64,000 nt of DNA from Stromatinia cepivora (lineage: Eukaryota; Ascomycota; Leotiomycetes; Helotiales; Sclerotiniaceae), in contig RCTD01000037.1 in assembly GCA_014898415.1 (NCBI GenBank), positions 1-64,000 on the forward strand, written 5' to 3'. Position numbers and translations under genes: made by a program. This document shows, in pieces, positions 47,582 through 59,682 of the stretch; position 1 is the first letter of the stretch; the number at the start of each line of letters is the position of its first letter. The notes under the pieces are model-generated. The model did no database searches and was not told the DNA's origin. It saw only the letters and a program-made list of their open reading frames with translations.

Positions 47582-49265
47582 CACTTATCCATTCCGATCC
47601 CATTAAATCACTAGAGATACTCAACTTTTATGTAGATATGTACTTTTAGCATTCACGCTTCCGCGTGCGCCTTGAAACTTTTTTATTTTTTGGTTTTCCT
47701 CACGAAACATATTGCGTCTGTTCAACATTTGCCGGCGTTTTGAGGGATGGGAAATTACAGATACAGATATTGGGCGGCCTTCTCTTCTTTCAACTTTTTT
47801 GGCTTTTTAATACAATACCACATTAAAATTGGTGCGCGAGGAGCAGATGTGAGCAGATGTTTTTCTTGACGTTTCCCTTGTCCTTGGGAAAGGGAAGAGA
47901 AGAGATGTGCGATGTAGATATTTGAGATGGATGGATGGATGGATGGAGGAGTCTATGAGTTTAGAGGCAGAAGAGAAAAAAGGAAAAGAAAAATTGATTG
48001 GGTGGGCGGATGGACGGGTGGATGAATATTAATATGAATATGAACATATCCCTCTAGGATGGATATTGATATTTGATATTTGATATTTGGTGTTGATAGC
48101 GAGCGACTTGATTGACATTATTGACTGATTGACTGTGAGGAAGGAAGGAAGGAAGGAAGGAAGGAATTTTATGGATAGAGATAGAGGAGAGAGAGAGATA
48201 GGGAGATGGGAATGAATGGCCTTGTGAATGAATGAGGAAAGTATGGTATTCCTACCTACCTATCTACCTATCTAGGTACCTTACTACACAGAACAGAAAA
48301 TGAAATGAAATGTTAAAAATGAATAAATTACTGTGATTGATTTGATATGATTTGATATGATATTCATTGTGCGCGCGTGTTATTTATGGTTTTTTGATTC
48401 ATTTATTTTTGAATTTATTTATATTATATACCTCATATATTACTGACTTACTACTTACTACCTATACTATGACACACCAAAAGAAATTCCATCCATCCAA
48501 CATCCAACATCCCTCAAATCCATAAGAACTTAATAAAGCAAGCAAACAACAACAACAAGATGAGAAAAGATAAAACAATATAAAACAAAATATAAAACAA
48601 AATATAAAAAACAATACGCCATCCAGAACCCCTTGCTCTTCCAATCCATATGAAAAGAATATGAAAATATGAAATATGAAGTATGAAGTATCAAGTATGA
48701 AACCCGTCCCGTCCGTATGATCCATTCTTACGCGTACCCTATGTATGTATGTACCTATGTATGTATATGACTCCTAGGAAATCTATATGCGCCCACTTCG
48801 CTCACTACAATGGTCTATTATGCAATTTTTTCGTTTTTCGTTTCATTCGAGGTTCCGTGTTGAAACGGCGATGATGGTGATGATGGTGATGATGGTGATG
48901 AATGGAAAACCGATAGAATAGTTTGGTCTTGATGTTTGTTCATCATATGCCATGAACATGAACATAAATAGATTGGAATTGAAAACAGATTTATATGGGA
49001 AAGTATCCTTCAACGCCTTGCCCCAGTTGTTTGTGGAGGAGAGGAATTTGAGATGGGGAGTGGGCGTTTTGTGTTTGAAGATGATGAGTTGTGAGAGATT
49101 GCGAGAGGAAGAGTGATCTTTGTGAAGGTCATCGTGGTGGTGTATGGAAGGAATGTAAAATGTCAACTTTTTTTTTCGTAATTTTTTCGATCAATACTGT
49201 ACGTGAAAGCAAGCAGTACAAATGCGCTTTAGCAACATTAATCAATATCCGTAGGCCAGAGGGTG
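47582..49265. other. Convergent intergenic region with microsatellites
   Basis: This lies between the 3' ends of the ATPase and sirtuin genes. It holds an ATGG run (about 47928-47945), a GGAA run (about 48140-48166) and a GATGGT-type run (about 48870-48900). No gene is seen. Confidence 0.6.
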
Positions 49266-50915
49266 TCATTCTGTCTCAGGAGGTGCAGGCGCAGGCGCAG
49301 GGTGAGTTTGTTTGAATTGGTGACGACTAGGAAATCCGGGGACCTTGGTAACCTCAATCTCTTGGTTTTTTGGAATCATCTCATGCTCAAGATTCCAACC
49401 TAGAGCCTTGCACAATTCCGAGACGACAACATCACATTCGCCGAGAAGATCGATATCAAAGTCGAGATGACTTACAGGATCCCGGTTGATTTGAATTTGT
49501 GGGACGTTGCTGGGAAGATATGGCACCACTTCGCTCACCGGTGCAACCTTTAAAGATGTACCAATAGTAATGACAAGGTCAACTTGATCCCTATCATGTT
49601 TGCTCAGTCGATCGGAGAAAGTATCGGGTAGTTGTTCACCGAAGAAGGTAATATCTGGCTTCATGATGCCAGATTGAGGAATATCGTCTGCTTCGTTTTC
49701 ATCATCATCGTTGGGCCGACGCCGCTTCTTATTGCCACCGTTCGAAGACCTCTTACGCTTAAGGGTTTGGGTTGGTGGAGGAGGAAGTACGCACTCTTTG
49801 CATCGTGGAATATTGCCTGCTTTGATCTCCGGGAAAATTTCTTTTCCCTTTACCTGATTCCCACAATGTTGACATGTGGCGGTCGCAAATGATCCATGAC
49901 ACTGAATAATCTTTTCCGGAAGGATTCCCGCAGCGCTTTCGATGCCATCAATATTTTGCGTGTAGTTGGTGAGTAATTTGCCTTTGTCCTGTAGAACTTT
50001 AATAAATTGATGGGTTGGAGAAAATCGCACAACTGATGGTAGAATATTCTTGGCGATTCGAAAAAAGATTGTTGGATCCTCTCTGAACAGTTCAATATTG
50101 AATACATCCTGAGGATCGGAAAGGCCTGTATGTTCCAACTGTGCGTACAATCCATTTGCAGATCTGAAATCGGGTATGCCGAGAGAAGTGGAGATACCAG
50201 CGCCGGTAAGGACAATGATTTTCTTGGCATTTTTAATGAGATCTATGGCATCGTCGACAGTGTTGTAGTCTGGAAGTTTTATACGCTTCATCAACTCACG
50301 ACGTAAAGCGTAACTTAGAAGTTGGTAGTATGCGTCATCCGGTTGGCCATCAAGGTGGCTGGGTGGGCGAACAGCAAACGCAGTCAAGAGCTTCTTAGCG
50401 GTGACAGTGCCTGATTCCACGGTAACTCGACAGAATTCTCGAGGTCCGAGTCTTCGAAGATCACGACGATAATTCTGAGCCTCTTCACGAGTACATTGCT
50501 CAGAATCAGAATCTGATAACTATTTTTTAGCGCGTTTGACGAGCAAAAGGCAGGGAATACACTTACGATTGTCGTATAAAGTCTCATCAGTTAAACCGTC
50601 TATAAGATCTTCAAAAAGACTATCATCGTCATCATCATCATCATCATCTTCACCTTCTAAATCATCCAATTCATCTTCTGCACTGCTTTCATTCGCACTC
50701 AAAGCTTCCTCGAGCTCTTGTGGTACTGCATTTTGGTGGTGTGGCATGCCACGTGAAGTATCACGAGAGACTCCCTGTAACACATCATCATTTTCCGAAT
50801 CTTCATCATCGGTCACCAAATCGATAACTTTTGAAACTGGCGACTTGGTAACAGAGCCTACACCATTTAATGTTGCGGAACTCATGTTGGGTTGTCCAAT
50901 CTTTAAATTTGACAT
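49266..50915 (-). CDS. NAD-dependent protein deacetylase, Sir2 class I (SIRT1/Hst1 type)
   Basis: Two minus-strand exons, 50915-50567 and 50512-49266, with a 54-bp phase-1 intron (531 aa). The join reads [15 protein letters not shown]. The N-terminal region is acidic, with a run of nine Asp (about 95-105). The catalytic core has GAGIS (220-224), [15 protein letters not shown] and catalytic H322 in CHGSF. The zinc site is C330/C333 and C354/C357. After it, residues about 365-397 form an insertion with the bipartite basic sequence KRKRSS...KKRRRP and an acidic stretch, a likely nuclear signal. [11 protein letters not shown] and QINRDPV complete the NAD fold. It should deacetylate histones or transcription factors in the nucleus. 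Start MSNLKIG is the first ATG; MSSATLN ten codons later is an alternative. Confidence 0.94.
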
Positions 50916-51572
50916 GAGAGGTTGAAAGATTGGGAGATTGGGAAGAGAATGTGGAGTTGTGGAGAATATTCCTAAGGAGTAAGTGAGTGAATGAGTGAAC
51001 AAGGTTTGTGCGTGCTAGTTGTTAGTGTTACGGTAATTAGTAAATTCTTAGTCATCAAATTTGAATTGAGTGATGATGGATGATGGATGGCTCGAGGTTC
51101 AAGTGGCGAATGATTGGTAGATGCTCTCTATAAAGACTCGAATAGGTATATCATGAGGTATAAATCAATATTTAAATGCCCGATGTGGATATCTAGGTAT
51201 CTTTCTTTTGGTCATTAAATTTTCATATTTGATTGAGCGATAAACCTACCTGGTAGGTACTTACTTGTACAAGGTTCAGTCACCATCACTTATATTTTTG
51301 GAATCCTCCGGTGTTGGTTAATGAAGCGTTTTAAAGTTCGTTCATTCATACCGCCCAAAGAGTCCAGTCCCCATATTATTTTCCATTTAGTGGAGACTTT
51401 GAAGACGGACTTTGTTTATTAACATAAATTCTCCTTTACAATTACGAGTGGGTACTTTCGTATGTTATCATAACCATTTGTTAACCTACCTCCTTACTCA
51501 ATTGATTCCGGATATGCTTCTGAATAGTCTCATTTGCGTCATAGTTTTTTATTTTCCGTTTGATTAGCCACA
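50916..51572. promoter_or_regulatory. Divergent promoter region, sirtuin / FUSC-like transporter
   Basis: This 657-bp gap separates outward-facing starts. It contains ATGATGG-type short repeats near 51071-51088 and nothing coding. Confidence 0.5.
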
Positions 51573-54500
51573 ATGGCCACCACAGATAGTGGGGATAATA
51601 ACAATCAATCATCCGCTCCATCATCTCCTCATATAATTTTCACATCGCCAACATTTACACCGAGATTTGGTCGACGAGATTCAATTACAGCTGATGATGG
51701 ATCACGCATTCATCAAAGGCTTCACAAGCATATCCATCTCAAATCAAATAATGATAGGCACATTCGAGTACAAGAGCCAGAAGGAAGTCAAGCAAAATCA
51801 CCGACTGCAAGTATTTATATGGGATCATATACTCCACGACGACCAAGATCTCTTGCTGGTTCAAGGCCCGGTTCTATCAAAAGTCCTCCAACATCAACTC
51901 CAGTTTCGCCTAGAAGCAGTTTCAGCTTCAGTCATAGTCATATGAGTCAGTTGTCGGATCTTCTACAAGATTACAATTTGGATCTCGAAACTTACGGTGT
52001 GGAAGAATTGAGAGATGGATTCTTTGATGCTGCATTCTTCAAACCACAGAAAACAAGCCATGAAGAGCTTATGAAAGATGCAGAATTTACATTGCCAGCA
52101 GCATTTAAGAAGAAGCACCCATTGTCACTGAAACATTTCTTCCCGAGGCAATGGCGTGGAATCAAGGAAATCTCTAAACGATTGGTGACTACACGAGCTG
52201 GTATCAAGCTTATCAAGTCATTTTTGCCTTTCTTCATTGCTTATGCCTTATGTTTGGTTCCCGTCATCAGAAATTGGCTTGGTCGTTACAATTATATTAT
52301 GGTTATATCCGCAATCATCAATCATTCTGGACGAAGTATTGGCGCCCAGATTGATGGCGCTATATTGACAATAATCGGAACCGCAGGAGGGCTAGGATGG
52401 GGATCCTTTGCGCTGTGGTTATCACATTCTACGCCTGTTGCCAGAAGAGGATATGGAGGAATTATTGCAGCTTTCCTTGTTGTCTTTATGGGGGCCATCG
52501 CAGCACTTCGTTCGTATTATATCAGATTGTACCAGCTGGTATTATGTGCCGGCATGGCGGTTCTTTATACCTGTCTTGCCGATACTTCTGAGAGTCTTGC
52601 TTGGAGAAGTCTATTCGAATATGGTATACCATGGTTATTTGGCCAGGCTATTGCTCTCTTGGTGTGTTGTATTGTAAGTATACTATTTGTAACAGATGCA
52701 TTTGGCAAACCTGCTTGTTGATGATTTTGCGGCTACTTCCTCCGTCGAGATTTACCCATGTCTAGAGCCTGGTGGGATTTCTGGAATTCCCGAATTCGGT
52801 CGATGATTTACTTTCCCCCTATGGTCTTGCTAACACAATTTAGGTTATTCCTGATGCCGGCGCAAGGTCATTGGCTGTGAGCTTACACAATGCTTTTGAT
52901 ATCATGCAAAAAGGACTTCAACTCCCACAATCAGAACCAGTCACTGTGCATAGACAATTGGAGTTTATATTTGTCAATCTCTCACAAGCGTACAGAGATT
53001 TAGTCCTCGACATCTCCATCACCCGCTTCAAGCCCTCGGATGTTATGGTATTGCGAAATCTCATGCAGGCAGTGATAAGATCTCTATTATCTCTCCGAAT
53101 GGAATCGCATTTATTTGAAGATTCCGATAAGGACGAAGATTCCGATATACCTTTATCACCAGCGGTCTCAGCCCTCAGTATTCGACGATTTAATTCTACT
53201 TTGGTAATCAATATTGACGGTCCACGACGCCCAAAACTTTATAGAACGGATACTGAGGATCGAGCAGTAGAGTTGGTGGCCGGTAAACTTGCGGAACCTG
53301 CATCGAATTTATTGTCATGTTTGAGAACGGCGTTACAAAGATGTGACGCTGTGTTGATGGACATGTCTGGATATAGAGTATTTCTCGGACCTTCCAAGGA
53401 TGTTTCTTCAGATATTGTGGGCGCGATAACAAGTATTAGAAAGGCCAAGATCAAATATGACGAGGAAGAAGAGCAGTATGTACTATTCCTATTATCTTCT
53501 CTTTGCTCACGAAGCCACGAAGTCGTCTCTTCTTTACTCGCTTATCTGGGCTTTCGATAATACAGCCCACGGAAGGAGATTCTCAAAGCCAGCCGTTTAG
53601 TATATTGTTTCAGTTCGATACTGTGTATTCGCTGGATATACATTTAGTAGTGGTATCCAGCAGTTCGGACTGCAGTCCAATAAGGAAAAATTTTTGATTT
53701 TCGAATTCGTTTGGATTATTCAATGATTTCACAATTGGTTTTAATTGGAAGATTTGAAACCATGAATTGTTGAAACAATTGAACTATTTTTCAAGAATTT
53801 TAGTTTTTCAAGAGTTGAAGCTGCCATCTGGTCTGCTGATCCGGTCGATTGCATACCCTGTGTTTAGGCCTGTTTAGAAATTTACTTGAGGCAGGATACC
53901 GTAGTGTCTGGAATATTGGATTGATTATTGGTGTTGTACCATATTCAAAGTTCATTCATTTTCGGATATTGAAAGCTTCGGGTCGTAGTTCACTGTTCAG
54001 TACTGACTAAAATAATCGTAGGTTGCTCCGAAACCCAAATTTACCTCCAACATATTCAGATCACCCTGAAGTTGTCGAAATATTCCTATTTGTTCACCCG
54101 ATCAGACAAGCGGCAAACAGCGCCGAAGCACTTCTCGTTAAAGTGAACGAAATGCAGCAAAGGCGTCCTGGTTGGCGGATTTACTTGCCATCTTATCCAT
54201 TTGGCAAGGCTCTCCAACGTACAAATGAACAAGTACGACATGACCGAGGAGGTGTAACGGCAGGTTTCTTTTTCCAGAGCCAAAGAGAACTTGCCAAGAC
54301 AATGAAAGGAATGGCAAACGTTTATAAGCCCGCTCCTCGAAAAAAGAGGGGCACAGAGGAAGAAGAGAACTATGACAATCTCGAACCTACTGCTAGTAGA
54401 GGCGCGTATGCCGATGAGGAAGAAATTGCGATGGACAAGAATTCACAGGCTTCCAGACAAAAGCGCCTGAGATACAAAACATGGAAAGTTATCCATCGCT

Positions 54501-56277
54501 TACAAGGCTTCGAGACTAGATTTGCATTGAAAGTAGCGATAGTCACTTCTCTTTTGTCAATACCAGCGTGGTTAAATCAAAGTAGAGACTGGTGGAACAA
54601 ATATGAAAGTTGGTGGGCGGTTATAATGGTCTGGATAATGATGCATCCAAGGTGAGTTCTAAATCTCAACAGGAACCGGAAGGTTGAACTAAATTTTAGC
54701 AGAGTTGGTGGAAATATTCAAGATTTACTAACTCGAGCTATCTGTGCTATACTTGGTGCTATATGGGGAGGTATAGCTTATGGTGCTGACAATGGAAATC
54801 CATACGTTATGGCTGTATTTGCAGCCATCTTCATGATCCCTATGATGTACCGATTCACGCAAAGTCCTCATCCTCGATCAGGAATTGTGGGCTGCATCTC
54901 ATTCGTGGTAGTTTCATTGGGCGCATATACAGCACCCGAGAACGTTCCGGTTGCCACCGTGGCATGGACTCGTGGAGTTGCTTTCATGGTTGGTACTGTG
55001 TCTGCTGTGGTTGTTAATTGGTTTCTCTGGCCATTTGTTGCGAGGCATGAATTGAGGAAGGCTTTGTCGTCAATGCTCATTTACTCCAGTATAATCTATA
55101 GAGGTAAGTTATATTTCAAACATCACCACACACTCTACTGATAATTTAGGTGTGGTGGCAAAGTACGTATATTACGAAGATGGAGAAGAACCAGGTGAGA
55201 AGGACGTGCAACAATCTGGTACGTGTATCCCCTTTCCCACACAATCTTTGGACAGAACTGATATTTCTCTAGAAATGCTCGAAGGTCGTCTGAGAGAAGG
55301 ATTCGTTAGGATACGTCAACTATTGGTATGGTTCAATTCTGTCACTTTCTTTCCTACATCCAAAGTTGACACTTTCTAGGCTCTCACACGCCACGAAATC
55401 CGCCTTCGCGGTCCTTTTAATCCACTTCCCTATTCAGCATTAATCGATGCCTGCGAACGGTTCTTCGAGTATCTCGTCTCCGTACGACAGTCCTCTCTAT
55501 TCTTCCATCCACATTATGTTTCCGAGAACGAGCAGGCATCCGAATCATTACTTGCTTTTCGACGTGATGCTGTGGCTTGTATCCTAATGAATTTGTATGT
55601 TCTAGCTGGGGCATTGCGGGGCGATAGAAAGGTTCCTGTAAGTCTTTCGTTCTTTAACGCGAAACATTTCTATTCTTAATAAGGAAATAGCGATATCTCC
55701 CATCCGCAGCATCCGCTCGAAAACGTCTATTAGACCATATGGCTTTGCTTGAATCAATGAGTGTTCCCGCGACATCTAGTGGTGTGTCCGTGAAGTCGAA
55801 GAGGAGTAAAAGAAGAAGCAAACGCAAGGAGAATAGCGATTCAAATGGGACGGCAGGTAATTTACCCGGGGGCAGAAAATGGTCTCAAATTTATAGCTAC
55901 AGTACGTACTTGGAACTTTCGCTGCTTGAGCTCTCCGAAAATTTGAATATATCTGTTTGCGAAGACGAGTCCTAACACAATACTTTCTAGGCTACAGTCA
56001 ATCCCTCACAGGTTGTGTGACGCAACTAGAACAACTATGCAAGTATACCAAGGAAATCGTCGGAGAGCAAGGGTATGTATCATTTTCCAACTTTCTTCTC
56101 TTTCCCCACTCGCGGCATTTCAACTAGTCACCCACATAAGGCCATCACTCATTCTAACAACAAATCCACAGCTTCGACCCCATTCTCGAAGACGAATACG
56201 AAGATCTCACTCGCGATAGAGTGAGTGCTCATGGGTTTCTCGATGGCCATATTACCCCTCGTACTACTAGAGGTTAA
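51573..56277 (+). CDS. Large FUSC/aromatic-acid-exporter-like membrane protein (putative ER transporter 6TM N-terminal plus DUF2421)
   Basis: Ten exons: 51573-52673, 52844-53475, 54022-54651, 54703-55103, 55150-55218, 55273-55325, 55380-55637, 55691-55901, 55991-56072 and 56172-56277; every junction keeps phase (1180 aa). The first about 200 residues are Ser/Pro-rich and cytosolic. A first bundle of membrane helices starts at about 217 (FLPFFIAYALCLVPV, then GAILTIIGTAGGLGWGSFAL). A soluble helical region follows, with a second bundle at about 755-920 (HPRVGGNIQDLL, LGAIWGGIAYG, AVFAAIFMIPMMY, GTVSAVVVNWFLWPF), typical of FUSC/ArAE proteins. The charged C-terminus includes KRSKRRSKRKEN. The relation to Bre4-type proteins is by architecture; substrate and membrane are unknown. 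Intron 2 (546 bp) carries a MITE; other introns are 46-170 bp. Confidence 0.88.
53649..53860. mobile_element. hAT-like MITE, family A (copy in transporter intron 2)
   Basis: The left end is GTGGTATCCAGCAGTTCGGACTGCAG followed by TCCAATAAG when read in two parts; the right end in reverse starts AGGGTATGCAATCGACCGG. About 212 bp. The subterminal palindrome GGACTGCAGTCC is intact at the left. TTTAG occurs just outside both ends, a possible remnant of the target duplication. It accounts for most of the unusual length of this intron. Confidence 0.7.
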
Positions 56278-56333
56278 GAATTGGAGAATGATGTTTGCAA
56301 CAATAGAAAAAGCTTTTGAAAAATTGATCAATA

Positions 56334-56405
56334 GGACCGCTGGCGCAACGGTAGCGCGTTCGACTCCAGATCGAAAGGTTATCCGTTCAAATCGGGTGTG
56401 GTTCA
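56334..56405 (+). tRNA. tRNA-Trp (CCA), intronless
   Basis: 72 nt fold into a full cloverleaf. The acceptor GGACCGC pairs with GTGGTTC including two G-T pairs; the D stem is GCGC/GCGC. The anticodon stem TTCGA/TCGAA encloses CTCCAGA, giving anticodon CCA. The T arm is ATCCG-TTCAAAT-CGGGT with discriminator A. A T-run about 20 nt downstream fits RNA polymerase III termination. It starts 56 bp after the transporter stop on the same strand. Confidence 0.93.
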
Positions 56406-57369
56406 ATACCTCCTTCATTGATCTTTTATCCTTTTTGCCTATCTTTATGCCTGCGATTTTAATGATATGGTTGTTTAGCTCTTTTGAAGTTTGGTTTGGG
56501 ATGTTTCTTCTGAAGCGCATCATTATGCAGTTATGTACAGCATTTATTTGTATTTATTAATGGAGATTAGAGGAGTTGGTGTCTGGCGGGTTTATAATGA
56601 ATGCGAGTCTTGCCGTCTATCCTTACATTTTGAATAGATGTTTTGTGGTCGGTGGACATCACATTCACATACAGTATTCTATATTTCGTATTTTTTCACT
56701 GGACTAAAGATTAACTATGTCAAAATAGGACTCCAATTTTTGGGATATGGTGCCGCTAAAACATTCACTTCTTCAGCTCCTCTTCATATTGTTGCCACGT
56801 TCCATATCCCTGTCTAAATTGTGGAATATCTACAAGGGTACTAATTCGTGTAATGAGACGGCAGGGAAGAAGAGAACAGGGGGTCTTATTGCTGTTGGAG
56901 ACATCTTCGGAAGAGCTCTGAAATAGGTTTAGATCACCAGGTTGCCCGCTGATGAAATCCGCTTGTCTATGTTCGATATTTCGTGCTTATGCAAAGGAAA
57001 GGAAAGAAATCGAAGACTACTAATGCAATTCGATCATACTTGTGCGGCCAGAAAGTATACAACTCCGAAGCTAGGGAGGGGCATGTACCTCAAGATGGTA
57101 AACTATAAGAGGAATAACCTGGTTTCTCTAGCGCCGGAGTTGTATACTTTCTGGCAGTACGAGTACCTGATCGAAATCCTACGTTACGATCGCCCCTCAT
57201 CTTTGACGCTTGAATTACATTGCCAAGTAAATATTATACTCTGTACTAAATACTCACCACAAGTAGACAAAACCCCCCGACCCCCGCCTAACTCGCTAAG
57301 CCCTCCCCAGAACTCTATTCCCCAAGACCCCAACCTCATCTCTACAGAGCACTCCGTAATTCAGCAACC
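56406..57369. other. Intergenic region between tRNA-Trp and methyltransferase
   Basis: This contains the TA-flanked MITE at 57039-57163 and the C-rich leader of the methyltransferase. Nothing else is recognised. Confidence 0.55.
57039..57163. mobile_element. TA-flanked MITE, family C, copy 1
   Basis: A 125-bp element bounded by TA on both sides. The terminal inverted repeats include a perfect 20-bp match, CCAGAAAGTATACAACTCCG, with similar outer bases (CTTGTGCGG versus CTCGTACTG). A TA target site is typical of the Tc1/mariner superfamily. The interior AAGAGGAATAACCTGGTTTC is shared with the second copy at 58800-58920. There is no coding capacity. Confidence 0.85.
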
Positions 57370-58170
57370 ATGCCAAGCGAGAATCACCAATACGACCGCA
57401 TCCAAGAACCCTACGACTACATCCGCACCGCGACCATCGCGCTCATCGAGCGCGAAAACATCCATGCCACCATCGCCCCCTACATCGACGGTGCACGCAT
57501 CCTCGAGCTAGCATGCGGCACCGGCTTTTACACCTCCCGTTTCGTAGCTTGGGGCGCGGCGTCTGTTCTCGGCGTTGATGTTTCTGCTGTTATGATCGAC
57601 CAGGCGCGGCGATCGCGATCGGGGGATATCGATTCTGTCTCGTTTGTTCGCGCGGATTGTTCTATTCCGAAGAAATATGAGGGCGCGCCTTTTGATATTG
57701 TTTTTGCAGCGTGGTTTTTGAATTATGCGGCTGATCGGATGGGATTGCTGGATATGTTTCGCAATATTGCGATGAATCTAAAGGAAGGGGGGAGATTTAT
57801 TGCGATTACTGTACCGCCGTCCTCGAATCCTATTGAGTTTCTGAATGCGGAGGCGAAGGCTAGGCCGTTGAGTGAGGGGGGGAGTGGGTATTTGGTTTCT
57901 CATCATGTGAGGGATGTGCCGGATGGGATTTATTTTCATGTGCACGGGAAGACGCCGGTGGGAGATTTGGATTTTGAGTGTTTTCATTTGAAAAAGGAGG
58001 TTTATGAGGAGGCGGCGAGGGAGGCGGGGTTGATGGGGAGTTTGGAGTGGGGGGGTACGGTAGTGCCGGAGAGGTATTTGAGGGGGGAGGGGGAGGGAGG
58101 TGCCAGTTTGAGGGAGTTGGAAAGTTATAGGTCGGTTCCTAATTATGGAGTTTTAGTTATTGAGAAGTAG
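57370..58170 (+). CDS. Class I SAM-dependent methyltransferase
   Basis: Single exon, 266 aa, start MPSENHQYDRI. The Rossmann-fold motif I ILELACGTGF lies at 44-53, followed by an acidic residue ending strand 2 (LGVDVS), then FVRADCSIP and FDIVFAAWFLNYA. LKEGGRFIAIT is motif III. The layout matches small-molecule methyltransferases of the UbiE/toxoflavin type; the substrate is unknown. No signal or membrane segment is seen. Codon choice is strikingly C-rich in the first about 170 bp and G-rich from about 57700 on. Two related MITEs lie 206 bp upstream and about 630 bp downstream. Confidence 0.88.
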   Translation: MPSENHQYDRIQEPYDYIRTATIALIERENIHATIAPYIDGARILELACGTGFYTSRFVAWGAASVLGVDVSAVMIDQARRSRSGDIDSVSFVRADCSIPKKYEGAPFDIVFAAWFLNYAADRMGLLDMFRNIAMNLKEGGRFIAITVPPSSNPIEFLNAEAKARPLSEGGSGYLVSHHVRDVPDGIYFHVHGKTPVGDLDFECFHLKKEVYEEAAREAGLMGSLEWGGTVVPERYLRGEGEGGASLRELESYRSVPNYGVLVIEK

Positions 58171-59682
58171 GGATTTGTGGGAGGTGGTTGAAGAGAATTG
58201 ATTAGAACTTTTCGGTCTATGTGTGCTTCATGAGACGTCAATACCGGTATACCAAGAGACTATTACGGGTCTCGCCTATTATTTAGTCGATGTCCAAGTC
58301 TAATATCGTTGCGTGGGCCCCTTTACCCTAATGAATGAATCACATCCAAAGAATACTACGGGCCATAGATGCGGGAATTTGGCTATGGTCATTGCGGTAG
58401 ATATTTCGTCGGTATACCAGTTTGGGTAAATTAGGGACAACCCATTGAGCCCTCGAAATTGGTGATTCAGTTGAGAATTGCGCAGAGGATCTAGAGCGTA
58501 TTAGAGGGAAGAATGAGGGGTTAGATTGGGTCTCATTACCAGCCCGCCCATGTTGAACACGGCTATGAGGGTATATTTTCTCGGGGTATAGGATTAGTAG
58601 CTGTTCACTGTCTTGAAAGAGTCGTGTCGAATCAGCACTGCTGCGAGGTCGGGAAATACCTCGATATGGGAAGTATAGGAGGCCACGCCCGCGAGGTGGT
58701 GAACACATGCTGTGGTAGGTCGGGTGATCGATGATATCGCAATGTGCAAACTACACTAGTAGATAATAAATCCGTATGCGAGTTTTCGTCATCTAAGTAC
58801 TCGTGCGCCCAGAAAGTATGCAACCCCGAAACTCTATGCACGTACCAGAAGCTGGTAGACTTCAAGAGGAATAACCTGGTTTCTCTAGCGTCCGAGTTTC
58901 ATCCTTTCTGGCAGCACGAGTAGCATACAAACGGAAAAGTGCTCCTGATATCAATTAGATATCATCCCCTTGATATTGACGTCACATGCGGGCCGCCTCG
59001 ATGCCCTTTTGCATCCTCATTATTCAGCTCACTTTCGCGACGATACTTTCAAACGGGTAAGATCTTCAAATCCACAAAGACGTGTCTGTGCTTTGGCAGC
59101 GGCATGGAAACCCACCTGGTTGCTAAGGGCTAGGGTTTAAATTACGTCGCCTGTCAAAAATGTCTCAACTAGATAGACAGACCGCAATCAAAATTGCAGA
59201 AGTGCTCTGTAAAGTGAATCCACTTTTCAAAATCATATAAAAGTTTTATACGGGTTAAAATCAGCTGTTACTTATCTCTACGCCACTGCCCATATTTCGG
59301 GTCTAGCCCATGTAACCCTTGCAAGAACCCTTGAAAAGTTCATGAAATCGGCCCCATAAGCCGCACTATGGGTAAATATTAATTTTCTTCAAGCGAGTTT
59401 CCCGTTCGGCAAGTACTCAAGTATGGTCTAATCGGGATGCAAGATTGATTTTGTCCCCATCCATTTATGCAATGCATGCTCTACTGAGTCCACTCTCGAG
59501 TAACGTGGGAAGCAATGCAAACCTTTTGGGTTCGTTCCCCGAACTACCGGTGTATCGACGAAAGGAAATAAGCTCGATTCCAGTGATATGGCAGCTTATC
59601 ATGCCGTTATTTTCATCCTTCCATTCCCCAAGTTTTTTCCTCTTTGTTGCTTTTTGTCTTTGCGCGTTGATCATTTTTCATC
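58171..59682. other. 1.5-kb intergenic region with MITE
   Basis: This holds the second TA-flanked MITE (58800-58920) and the promoter of the permease gene. Frames on the minus strand around 58340-58865 lack any family resemblance. Confidence 0.5.
58800..58920. mobile_element. TA-flanked MITE, family C, copy 2
   Basis: A 121-bp element bounded by TA, in the same orientation as copy 1. The left end is CTCGTGCGCCCAGAAAGTAT; the right end in reverse is CTCGTGCTGCCAGAAAGGAT. An internal block of about 30 bp (AAGAGGAATAACCTGGTTTC and onward) is identical to copy 1, while the arms have diverged. Confidence 0.85.

Noticed and set aside
57039..58920. Methyltransferase plus flanking MITEs considered as one composite transposon
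   Set aside because: Each MITE has its own TA target site at both ends, showing separate insertions; there is no outer duplication for the whole unit.
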